Position numbers and translations under genes: made by a program. The notes beneath the pieces were generated by a model, which worked only from the letters and a program-made list of their open reading frames with translations, did not search any database and was not told the DNA's origin. Below, piece by piece: positions 24,701 through 34,136 of a stretch of 64,000 nucleotides of DNA. The stretch is taken from NCBI GenBank assembly GCA_013076295.1, contig RQOL01000374.1, forward strand, positions 4,826,743-4,890,742, given 5' to 3'. How positions within the stretch are numbered: position 1 is the stretch's first letter; every line of letters starts with the position of its first letter. The DNA is from Sanderia malayensis. Lineage: Eukaryota; Cnidaria; Scyphozoa; Semaeostomeae; Pelagiidae.

Positions 24701-25503
24701 GGCGATTTTCAAATCTCGCAAAATTCCGTTGGATGGATCTCATTCACCCTGCCAAATTTGACGAAAGAAAGAAAGCGAGCAGTCAAGACCAAAGATCCTT
24801 AATTGAGAAATTGCTCCAGCTGTATCCTTTTGCCGTTTCAGATGCCACAGCAACTGAGTACAACCTAAACGTACTTTATAACAATAATGAAATTGCGCTA
24901 CTTCTACAAAAACTTGTTCAAGAGAGAGATGCTGTAGTTGCCCGAAAGAATGAAAAACGTGCAAGGTTACTGCGAGCTATTCAACAAAGAGAAAGCAATC
25001 AGGAGAGCCAGGATTTTGAAGAGAATGATTTATTCGAGCCTGACGAAAATACCAATATTGAACCTGAGGCAGTGAAACAAGGGAAAGCAAATGTGCAAGA
25101 TCTTCTTTCTGTAATAAAGAAAGATGGTCTTGAGGATGCCCTTCCACAAGCGCTGACACTTCTAAAACTTGCAGTTGTGATACCATTAACAAGCGTTCAC
25201 TGCGAGCGAGTCTTTAGGAGAATGAAACGTGTGGTGTCACGTGCAAGGTCTAGAATGGTTCAATTGCGAAAAGAAAATGTTGTTCTTTTAAAAGTAGAAA
25301 ACAGGCTGTTAAGATGGCTGGCAGAACAATCATTTTTCAAAGACAATGTAGTGACCAGGTTTCAACGATACAATCCGCGTAGATTAGAAAGATTTTCAAA
25401 GACTTTTAACTTGCTGAAGGAACATGGACACTTTAACAGTTTTGATAAGGGCGTGGTTGCGTTTTAAGCCAATCTAAAGGGCGTGGTCATAAGAATTTTT
25501 CGT
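21760..25503 (+). mobile_element. hAT transposon remnant inserted into Harbinger copy A
   Basis: The left end begins CAGGGGCGGCGCTGACGG, a typical hAT terminus, exactly where Harbinger coding sequence stops. The expected matching right terminus (CCGCCCCTG) is absent: Harbinger sequence resumes after AAGAATTTTTCG, so the right end has been deleted together with flank. The span contains one degenerate transposase gene. Its promoter-proximal 450 bp carries no ORF. Confidence 0.75.
22218..25467 (+). pseudogene. hAT transposase (ZMYM/TTF-zinc-finger type), decayed
   Basis: 22218-22493: TTF/BED-like finger region (GRPTQRIKYKGRTSES, KATYFCWPCLVMG). 23290-23510: N-terminal piece (GYTSAGSNLWNLACRHQSSK) in a shifted frame. 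23497-24129: DUF4371-like region with NINAAVFLSAQGLAFRGHDE, GVMMDDTSDCSNVEQ and QSYDGAATMSG, containing the first catalytic aspartates. 24130-24639: RNase-H-like core. 24649-25467: hAT dimerisation region with VIPLTSVHCERVFRRMKRV. In-frame stops occur at 24127-24129 and 24637-24639, with at least one more near 24213. The 700 bp between 22500 and 23290 may be an intron or an insertion. Related to zinc-finger MYM-type transposon proteins. Not translatable in full. Confidence 0.9.
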
Positions 25504-26010
25504 TAAGGTTGTAATGAATCTGATAAGTGAGCAATGGGGATTTCTGCTAACTCCACCCAACAGGAAGATTTTCATTTGTCCAACTTTCCAAGTGTATGCT
25601 GATGTAATTCATGCCAAGGGTGCACCTTTGATAAACTGTTGGAGCTTCATCTAGACCTGGCATCAGCCACAGAGTTTTATAATGAGAATAAAGAAATTCC
25701 TGCATTAAAGTTCCAATCGTTTGTAGCTCCAAATGGACTAGCAGCACTTCAATATGCTCCATTTGAAGAAAGAAGATATGACAGTGGTATTTTGAGGGAG
25801 TCTGATCTTCTACCATTACTACAGCACCATTCAATATCTCCAGATGGAAATGTTATGTATATATATGGAGTTCCAGCATATTCACAGCCGCAGGCACCTT
25901 TTGAAAATCAAATTTTGACTCCGGAGCAGCAACTGTGGAATCAAAAAATTGAGTTGAGTGAGAGTCAGTGTGGAGTGGCTATTTGGAGATATTATTAATT
26001 ATTTTAAATT

Positions 26011-26437
26011 GACTGACTCTCTGAAAAAAAAACACAAAAATGTCAGTCTTTCGTATTTATCTCTTATGAGGTTGTACTTATTGCTCATTATGAGGTTGTT
26101 GATTATGAGATTGTACTGATGCTGCCGTTGTTGAATTAATTGGATCACTAACTGGTTTTGCTGCCGCCATTGCAGATCAATGTGCTCAACCACCCTTGTA
26201 AAATGTCCCTATTTTTTCTCTTCTCTTCTCTTCCTCTCATTCCCACCAGACTCTCTTTCTTTTTCTCTTTCTTCCAATTTTCTCTCTTTCAACTTCTTCT
26301 CTCTTCGACTCCATTTCAAATTTCAACTTCTCATTCAAATATTTCAGTTTCTTCACCCCATATTTCTTCCGTTTTTACTTTCCTGCCTTATTACCAGCCA
26401 TCCTCTTTCCTGACTCTCCTCTGGTTTCCATGCTAAA
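26011..26437 (-). pseudogene. Harbinger copy A second gene, C-terminal coiled-coil part
   Basis: The minus strand encodes a Lys/Glu/Arg-rich helix (LKYLNEKLKFEMESKREEVE, then RERKLEERERKRE) followed by IGTFYKGG, convergent with the transposase. PIF/Harbinger elements carry a second, Myb-like gene convergent with the transposase. Only the C-terminal part is recognisable. It is the inverted counterpart of 27717-28150. Confidence 0.55.
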
Positions 26438-26439
26438 CC

Positions 26440-27560
26440 TCCTTGTTGCTAGTCCCCTTTCGATAACTGCTGCTATCTTATCTTCCCTTTCCTTGGCTGC
26501 CCACTCTGCTCATGAGCAGCTGAATTGAATAGCTAGATTAGCTCATCCAGCATTTTTCAGTGTCCGTTAAATCTGGACAAATGTCCCATGCCCTCTCTTC
26601 TTCCATGATTCTTGCCTTTCTCCTCTGAAACAATGCCTGAAAGCTTTCCTGCCCAGCTCATTCATCTGATGCTCTGCACTGTTTATCTCCCCTATGCACG
26701 CTTCACACCTTCGACGACCACAAAGTCGGAGCTAAAACCTCTCTTAACAGTAAATCATCATGACTTGTTGACCACTTAAATCCTTTCCTAACACCATAAG
26801 TGTCCGCCAATATATTTAGGAACTTAAATCACAATAATAATTGCAATCAGTACCTGAGTTGCAGTAGATTGGCTTTGGGCCTAAATGCCTATCGTACATT
26901 GAAAGGTTCTATGAATCATTTATGAGATATTTTATCAGAATAGCAGCATAGAACGTAAGCAGCAGTTTGTTGACCACTCATCTCAAGAGAAGCAAAGTAT
27001 CAAGGATCAGTAGAATAAAGATTAAAGTTAACGTTTTTGCAAAACGCTAAGGATGCTTGCCTAAGGACACAGAACAGTAACTCAAAACTTTAGCGGAATG
27101 GGTATGTCCTTTTGAGCGTGTGGAAAATTTGGGAGTTCTGGTTAACGTTTATGTTAGCATTGTGGTTGCTTAAAACACCCTGTTTGTAAAATCAAAACTG
27201 ATAAAGATGAAGTCAAAGGTTAAACAAGACAAAATAATTAGGTCTGACAGATAGACTGGAGTGTCTCTTGGAACCAACAACATGAAATAGTTAATAGAAA
27301 ACTGAAAGGTGGGCTTGATTCTATCAGAAAACTGAAAGAAATACTACAACAATCACAATTGTTTCTTATATAACAAGATAGAGTCAGGTGACTTTCCAAT
27401 AGTGATACAGAAATTTGATGTGGGGTCATTTGCCTGAAATGAAACTCTTCTCCTTGCAAGACATACATGACAGGGCATTTTACCTCATTGAATCCGCTTC
27501 TCTTAAGGATCAGACACAATGTGCATGACTAAACATTGAGCAGATAATAAAATATGATCG
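26440..27560. other. Spacer between the inverted Harbinger copies; nothing recognised
   Basis: About 1.1 kb without a coding region I can name. Short ORFs (27238-27519 minus, for example) have no recognisable motifs. Homology between the two Harbinger copies stops at its edges (26437 and 27717). Confidence 0.45.
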
Positions 27561-27564
27561 AGCC

Positions 27565-27715
27565 TTGATGGTACCCAAGATTCTTATGGAAATGTGCCCA
27601 GAAAATCTCAAGGGAAGGTTTACGAGGGGAAATCAGATGTCAAAACATGAAACTCATAGAATAAACGATCTACAAATACCTAAAGAATGGTTGGAAATTT
27701 CCAAAACAGGAGGAA
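27565..27715 (+). pseudogene. Probable LINE C-terminal fragment
   Basis: The frame reads CPENLKGRFTRGNQMSKHET then RINDLQIPKEWLEISK, resembling the arginine-rich C-terminus of cnidarian CR1/L2-like LINE ORF2 proteins as I remember it. It is about 50 residues long and abuts Harbinger copy B. Confidence 0.35.
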
Positions 27716-27716
27716 C

Positions 27717-28150
27717 GAGGAGGTTTAGCATGGAAACCAGAGGAGAGTCAGGAAAGAGGAGGCTGGTAATGAGGCAGGAAAGTAAAAACGCAAGAAATAT
27801 GGGGTGAAGACACTGAAATATTTGAATGAGAAGTTGAAATTTGAAATGGAGTGGAAGAGAGAAGAAGTTGAAAGAGAGAGAATTGGAAGAAAGAGAAAAA
27901 GAAAGAGAGTCTGGCGAGAATGAGAGGAAGAGAAGAGGAAGAGAAGAGAAGAGAAGAGAAAAAATAGGGACATTTTACAAGGGTGGTTAAGCGCATTGAT
28001 CTGCAATGGCGGGAGTAAAACCAGTTAGTGATCCAAGTAATTCAACAACGGCAGCATCAGTACAATCTCATAATGAACAACCTCATAATGAACAATAAGT
28101 ACAACCTCATAAGAGATAAATACAAAAGACTGACATTTTTGTGTTTTATA
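27717..28150 (+). pseudogene. Harbinger copy B second gene, C-terminal coiled-coil part
   Basis: This is the inverted copy of 26011-26437. It encodes the same Glu/Lys/Arg-rich helix (EMEWKREEVEREREL) and IGTFYKGG ending, with simple-sequence AGAGAAGAGAAG expansion near 27925-27960. It is convergent with the copy B transposase. Frame breaks differ from copy A. Confidence 0.55.
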
Positions 28151-28251
28151 TTGTTTATATTTTGTTATTCCTGACTTTCAAAATAAATATGTCTCGGGTC
28201 GGGCAATTTAAAAAAAGCTCATTGCATTTCTTAAAATTGTGCAAACTATGG

Positions 28252-28978
28252 TCAGCCAACAGCTGTTACTAACAGCTGTGGTCTCAGGGAATACGCTGGA
28301 ACTCCATATATATACATAACATTTCCATCTGGAGATATTGAATGGTGCTGTAGTAATGGTAGAAGATCAGACTCCCTCAAAATGCTACTGTCATGTATTC
28401 TTTCTTCAAATGGAGCATATGGAAGTGCTGCTAGTCCATTTGGGGCTACAAACGATTGGAATTTTAATGCATGAATTCCTTTATTCTCATTATAAAACTC
28501 TGTGGCTGATGCCAGTTCTAATAATGGTGCGTACAGTTTCATCTATGAAACCCCAACAGTTTATCAAAGGAGCACCCTTGGCATGAATTGCATCAGCATA
28601 CACTTGGAAAGTTGGACAAATGAAAATCTTCCTGCTGAGTGGAGTTCGCAGAAATCCCCATTGCTCACTTATCAGATTCATTACAACCTTACAGATCACA
28701 CATAGCTCTTGCACTGGTCTCACAAATCCTGGATTCATATCCAAGTATCTGCATAGATGAGGGAACCTTTTTAATAAACAACACGAGGCCTTTTCATACT
28801 TTTCTCCACTTAACAGTGTAAAAAAGTTTTCTCCCACACCTTTTGCCATAGTGCATAACAACTCTTTGTGATCAAGCCAGTACAGTTGCGCACAATTTGA
28901 AATCTTTACTGTTACATGTTGGGGCATTATGAATAGCTGCTCATTCTGGATTCCTAATGTTGAGACCATCTTGTCCAT
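28252..28978 (-). pseudogene. Harbinger copy B: HARBI1-like transposase, frameshifted
   Basis: 28978-28490 encodes MDKMVSTLGIQNEQLF, RFPHLCRYLDMNPGFVRPVQ, ISEQWGFLRTPLSRKIF and YADAIHAKGAPLINCWGFID (catalytic Asp region), ending in ISHRVL. 28542-28252 continues in another frame with YNENKGIHALKFQSFVAPNG and LQHHSISPDGNVMYIYGVPAYSL, covering the second catalytic region. A small deletion at about 28495 (VL then YNEN) causes the frameshift. The N-terminal DNA-binding part and the C-terminal glutamate region are not seen. The copy is more complete than copy A over the region it covers. Confidence 0.9.
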
Positions 28979-28979
28979 T

Positions 28980-29465
28980 GTTGAAATAGTTATTGCACCA
29001 GATGTATTATTTCGACCATTTGGAACCTAGAGTAAAGACATTGTATAAAAAGTAGGTTTTAGTTAATGTCTAATGGATCATAAAGGTAGATAGCAAGCTT
29101 TCATTATGGTTTTTGGGTATTTCTCTTGGGTTGAGTTGCTCCTACTGTAAGCTAGCTATGTTTCTTTTCCATGTCACAATATGCGCACTCGCATGTCATC
29201 TAATCTAGGAAGCCACAGATGCATACATCAGTCCAGATTGCCTTCCCTAATAAATAATCTCTATGTAAACTTTTAATAGCTACTGGTGTCTGTTGTTGCT
29301 CTCCTCTGACAAGTAATGACACGCCATGGACCGGACGTATTTCATGTGGCTGTCAGCAGCAATTAATTTTTTATTTCTAATAATGATACAGTTTTTAAAA
29401 TAAAAGAAAATGCTCAGTTTGGTTTCATTTTGTGCTGTGTTCTGTTTTATGTAACAAAATAAGTT
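28980..29465. other. No recognisable feature
   Basis: AT-rich sequence between Harbinger copy B and a LINE ORF1. No supported ORF, tandem repeat or inverted repeat noticed. Confidence 0.4.
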
Positions 29466-29469
29466 TACA

Positions 29470-30121
29470 ATGCCAGAGAAAAACAGTTTAATCGGCTTTG
29501 AAGTTGTGAAGGGCCTAATGGAGGTTCAGGAACATGCGTTCCGAACCATGATTGAAATGATGTTGAACGGCCTAAAAGAAGATGTGAAAGAGATCCGCAG
29601 AGATGTTTCAGATTTCAGATCAACCCTGTTATTCAGTCAATATCTCTACAATTGAGTCAAAGTTGGAGGCTGCAAACACCCAAATAGCTGCGCAAGCTAA
29701 GGCAGTTAAAGCATGTGTGAGCAACGTTGGCGGCCTAGAAGACCAGGTTGAATACCTCGAGAATCAGTCTCCTAGAAATAACATTCAAATTAATGGTGTT
29801 GCGGGGCAAGAAAATGAAACATGGGAAAAATCTGAAGAATTAGTAAAGGAACTTGTCAAAGAGAAACTAGAACCGACAGGCAACTTGGAAATTGAAAGAG
29901 CTCAGAGTGTGGGGAAAAAGAGAAGTCATGATCAGGCACGCCCAGATGGATCGTCCTATGGTCCTCGTCCAATTGTTGCCAAATTTGTCTGCTGGAAACA
30001 GTGTGAAATGATAGTTGCATCTGCCCAACAAAAGCACCCCGAAGGTATATCATTTCTTCCTGACTTATCCCAAATAACGCTTCAATGCTGTGCGGTCCAA
30101 ATCCCTAAAATGATCCAAGCT
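29470..30121 (+). pseudogene. LINE ORF1 (L1-ORF1p-like) remnant
   Basis: 29470-29655 encodes MPEKNSLIGFEVVKGLMEVQ and then a helix. After a one-step frame change, 29650-30121 encodes a coiled coil (GGLEDQVEYLENQSPRNNIQ) and the RNA-binding-like part (INGVAGQENETWEKSEELVK, IERAQSVGKKRS, RPIVAKFVCWKQCEMIV). This is the layout of L1-type ORF1 proteins: coiled coil, RRM-like domain and C-terminal domain (FLPDLSQIT). It is frameshifted at about 29650 and the C-terminus is cut short. Confidence 0.7.
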
Positions 30122-30339
30122 TGAAAGGAAGGCAAAGATGCCTATTTCATATCAGATAAATTAGTTACAAGAGACAAACCTCTCAGGCGCAAATATGACA
30201 ATTCAGCAGTAGCAGATGAGGATAATGAAGAAACTGAAATTCCTGTAATTGACTATTTATACCTTTGCATACACTACCAGGACTGTGTGCCTGAGCACCG
30301 TTATGTTGTGTTTACTTTAATTGCCTTAACATTCAGTTT

Positions 30340-30919
30340 TTTGTACTGGTGAAAGAAAGTGATGGTATTCCATGGTTCTGCTTAAGCTGCACAAAAAACC
30401 ATGTTTTCCTTTGGCTCACTGGAAAAAGAATTTGCCTGATCTGGATGAATACAATATTGATGAGAATTTACCATCAAATGACAATTCTAGCTAATCACAA
30501 TCTCCAGGATTTATCTACTCTTGATATTGTTAAAAAGGATTACCCTATTTCATGTGAATGTCAGAAGTCTTTCACTTCATTTTGATCAACTTATTTCCAT
30601 CCTTCCTACTCTGAAAGTATCCTTTGATGTTATCAGTGTCTCTGAGATTTGGAAATCTTATGAGAATCCTATCAAATTAAATGTTGAAATTCCTGGTTAT
30701 AGCTACTTTCCATATCAGTCTCACAGTCAAAATGATGGTGTTGCTCTTTATGTGAAATCTGATCTCATTCCAATGCCTAGATTAGATTTAAGCAAGGATA
30801 GCTCTGACTTTGAAGCAGTCTTGGTGGAAGTTGAAAATAAAAATGGTAAAAATTATCTCTTTTGTTATTTGTATCAGCATCCAATCTCAAATTTTGACAG
30901 TTTTAATGAATATTTATAA
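30340..30919 (+). pseudogene. LINE ORF2 N-terminal fragment: PHD-like end and APE endonuclease start
   Basis: A segment near 30355-30400 reads PWFCLSCTK, like the end of the PHD-like finger preceding the endonuclease in some animal LINEs. 30530-30919 reads LFHVNVRSLSLHFDQL, FDVISVSEIWKS, DGVALYVKSDLIP and FEAVLVEVENKNGKNYL, matching the start of an APE-type endonuclease (N-x-R-S, then SEIW). It stops before the catalytic histidine region. Whether it belongs with the ORF1 just upstream is not shown. Confidence 0.6.
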
Positions 30920-31823
30920 ATCCAGCGATTTATACAAGAAGTCCTATCTGATCCAATGGTATCAAACAAACAGACTATTCTATTTCACCATCAGCTTACG
31001 TCATTACAGAGTAGTATGAGAGACTGTACCGCACATGTGCAATCAGTTGTATTGTTCATGGCCGCAATCTGGCAGACGTGTTTCGCAACGTCCAAAGTTT
31101 TCTCTAAGGACCAAGAAGAAATCTGCTTGCATCAAGACGTAATCTTCTCACATCATTTAAAAGAAACCTTGAATAAGATAAGTATCACTCTATCTTGTGT
31201 ATTTTAGTCACATTTTTGATTGAAATGGAAGCCGACGAGTCTGGCGAAAATGAAAGGCCTAATGAAAATTTGGCCTTGATGCACATGCTTTCTGCAATGC
31301 AGAAAAGCATGACTGAAACTACTAAGTTATTGCTAGAGCTTAAACAAGACAAAAATGTCCCTGCTAGGTCACAGGCCACAATGTCCTCAGAGTCAGGACA
31401 ATTACTTTTTGCCTCAGATGAAGCAGATAGGCCAGCTTCAGAGAAAGCACAACAACCAGCTTCAGAGGAAGCAACTGCCCACGCCTCAGATGAAGGCATA
31501 AATCAATCCAGTGAGGATGGTCTTTTGCTAGCAGGAAGCCCTCCTAGAACAAGCCAAGATGATGCTATAAGTATTTTTGGTGGAAATGATTAGGATGATA
31601 ATACCTCTGATATCGATATGGATGAGGATAATGACAATTTTTTAGAGACTGTCAATTTGGCTCTTGGCCCCTCAGATGTCAAAGGGCCACCTGTCTGAGA
31701 AAAAGTAGCTAACATTGTAAATGAAAAGTTTACAACTGATTTGGGCATACAAAAGCGGAAAGAAATCCTAGAACGCTACCCAACTCCTGAAAACTGTAGG
31801 AATTTCTTTGTTCCAAAAATTAA

Positions 31824-33335
31824 AGGCCTACTGCAATCAAAAATCACTTTCCCATTTTTTTCCATAAAATGAAATTTCAATCTTTACTGATTACTTTGGT
31901 GCCTGTTTTATTTTTATTTGATCACAATAAGTATACTAAATTTGGCTTTGAAATGGGGCACTGACTGCGACATGGTATGACGTCATAACTAGGACACAAA
32001 TCGACTTTTATTACGGGAGAGTATCGGGAAAAGTTTTCAAATCTGCACTATGCGTAGCTCCTGCCCTTATTAAAAAATCGCTTCCCATGGTACAAAACTA
32101 TAACTTTCCGCGCGTCGTTTCAGCTATTAACCAAAAAAATTGAACTTACAGTAACGCTATAGCGGCGTTTTGAAAAGGGTACTACAAACCGCGCGGTCAG
32201 TCAACAGACATCTTATTCCGTGCGGTCTGATTTCCAAGCAGCTGGAAGCATTCCCAAAAGAAGTTTGTCAGAAATCATGGATGGCGGAGCTGTGTAAATA
32301 AAACTAGTAACAAACACGATGGCCGAGGTCTTTGTTAGAGGACCAGGCAAGGTAAGCTGTTACAGCAGTTAAGTTAATTAATAAATGGTATTTTCAAGCA
32401 GCCGTTTTCGAAACAAATTTGAAATGAAACAGATAAGGAGAGCTGAAGGCGTGCATTTTGCTCACAATACCCATAGGCCAGACAGAAATTAAAAACATAA
32501 AGCTGCTACGGAACCACCAGTTTCATTTTTTTGTCCATTTGGAATTTTGGAACCATCGTGTTTCAATAGAAAACTTGTAACACATCTGACTATGATAATA
32601 AATTGCTATGCAGAATATTGCGATTAGTTCTATTTTATTTCTCCAACTTCTACCCCGATGAAAACACTGTAGCAACTTGGCGTTCCAGCCAGACGTGATA
32701 TAAAAGTAATTCGTTTTGATAAAACTCGACTGACAACAACTTAGCAGCATCAGATATATCTTAAAAAGCCAACTCTGAGCGTAAATAGTCCATGTAGATT
32801 CTGAAAACATCTCTGCATTCTCTCACACACACATCATATGCGAATCAGTAAAGTCAAATGCAAAAGTATATTTCATCCCGACACTGATAATGATAATCCC
32901 CGTTGTTTGCTTCCACTCTTCGCGGCGGCTGATCGCCCTCCCGCAATTTGACGTCACGACCCAAACTGCCTCAATTCAGATTCCAATTACTACCCCCAAA
33001 TCGCTTTCTAAAATTATGGAAAAAATTTTAAAATTTGTGAAAACACTTTAATATTTATGCCTTGGGATGCGATTTTTATTTAATTAGTTATTTATTGAGC
33101 TAGACGGAGTGGAGCAAAAAGCTACAATACACTTCAATACAAAAACTTGAAATGGGTCCTGGTTATTACATCACGTTTGTCGCAGTTGAAATGGCACAAT
33201 CGACGACTTTACGGGCTTGTAAAAACGATTCTACTGGATCAATTTTCATTCTGAAAACGGTTTTATGATCAGTTCGAATAGGTTTACCATGAAATGCAAA
33301 AAAATCATATCACTTTTTTTGATTGCAGTAGGCCC
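31824..33335. mobile_element. 1512-bp non-autonomous DNA element with TIRs and TTAA duplication
   Basis: The left end after TTAA (31820-31823) is AGGCCTACTGCAATCAAAAA. The right end, read inward, is GGGCCTACTGCAATCAAAAA, followed by TTAA (33336-33339). The TIRs agree at 19 of 20 bases and the target duplication is TTAA, the hallmark of piggyBac and Kolobok superfamilies. No transposase ORF is present. Deleting the element and one TTAA rejoins the DIRS-like ORF1 in frame. Its middle has a GC-richer block (about 32140-32360) that looks unlike the rest. Confidence 0.85.
32319..32353 (+). promoter_or_regulatory. Possible captured first coding exon with splice donor
   Basis: ATGGCCGAGGTC at 32319 opens an 11-codon frame (MAEVFVRGPGK) ending exactly at CAAG followed by GTAAGC, a near-consensus donor in phase 0. 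It is preceded by a CpG-richer block (GCGCGTCG, ACCGCGCGGTC) resembling a promoter/5' UTR, and by a very short upstream ORF. It lies inside the TTAA element. Capture of a host gene's start is inference. Confidence 0.3.
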
Positions 33336-34136
33336 TTAACGAACAGATCTGGGGAAAAATTAAAGGTTACCATAAACAGAGAGACATTAGGCTGTCAATT
33401 TTACAGGATGCAGTTGTTAAGGTCTCTAGTGCAATGACACTTACTATCGAAGACCTTTTAACAGCCAGGAAAAATAAAACTAATCCTGACTGCAAAGCTA
33501 TAGCCACTAGAATGTTTGATTCAATAGCCTTGTTAGGTCATGTGAACCTTGAACTATCCTATAAGAGACGAGATTTCTTGAAACCTCTTTTGAGCACTGA
33601 ACTCAAAAACTTTTGCCAAGGCACAAATAAGCCAGAAGCCTATTTATTTGGCAACGATTTGGGGAAATCCCTCTCTGATTCAAAATTAGAAGGCAAGATT
33701 ATGGCACGTGAACAAACACAGTCACCACGATATTCTCTGTATCCGCAATATCAGAGCAAGAGGCCTTTTTTATCCAATCGGGGGAGGGTCAATCAGTATG
33801 CTAGTCTGACAGGAAATTGTTGTCGCTTGATGATGAACGGTATTTCAGTGTCTTGTGTTGACATTGTTATTCTGGGAATCATGACCTGCTGGCCTTCGTG
33901 TTTCTTCGTGATGATCTCTGCTGTGATCATGTTACGTTGGAGATGGCGTACAATGAGTCTTGTGCCATTGCAAAGACCTTTCTTTGGATTTAGATTCCTC
34001 AGAAGAATGATTGTTGCACCAACCTTAAATAAGGAAAGTTGTAAATTACTATTGCATAATATTAGTACATGACTAAAAGATAATCATGCTTTGTCTAGAA
34101 TTCATGTCATGTATTATCATTACATAGGAATAAAGA

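Larger units (their letters stand above)
21703..26010 (+). pseudogene. Harbinger copy A: transposase interrupted by a hAT element
   Basis: The left piece (21703-21759) encodes CGEKSEKALCCLLKRVAH. The right piece (25504-26010) encodes VVMNLISEQWGFLLTPPN, IFICPTFQVYADVIHAKGAP, KFQSFVAPNGLAALQYAP and TPEQQLWNQKIE. These match copy B (28252-28978) and the HARBI1-type DDE domain order. The hAT starting at 21760 sits between them. About 80 bp of Harbinger sequence present in copy B is missing at the right junction. A further deletion near 25640 removes the segment after PLINCW. Not functional. Confidence 0.85.
31225..33850 (+). pseudogene. DIRS/Ngaro-like ORF1 (gag-like), split by a TTAA-flanked insert
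   Basis: 31225-31823 encodes MEADESGENERPNENLALMH, an Ala/Ser/Glu-rich stretch with repeated ASDEA/ASEKA/ASEEA phrases, and RNFFVPKI, with two in-frame stops (31591 and about 31697). 33340-33850 continues [40 protein letters not shown] and [15 protein letters not shown], which I recognise as the ORF1 of DIRS-type retroelements common in corals. The 1512-bp element at 31824-33335 lies between. Beyond about 33850 the frame no longer resembles the family. No RT or tyrosine recombinase follows. Confidence 0.75.

Noticed and set aside
26158..26436. 92-codon plus ORF rich in Ser/Phe/Leu
   Set aside because: It is antisense to the Glu/Lys-rich coiled coil of the Harbinger second gene.
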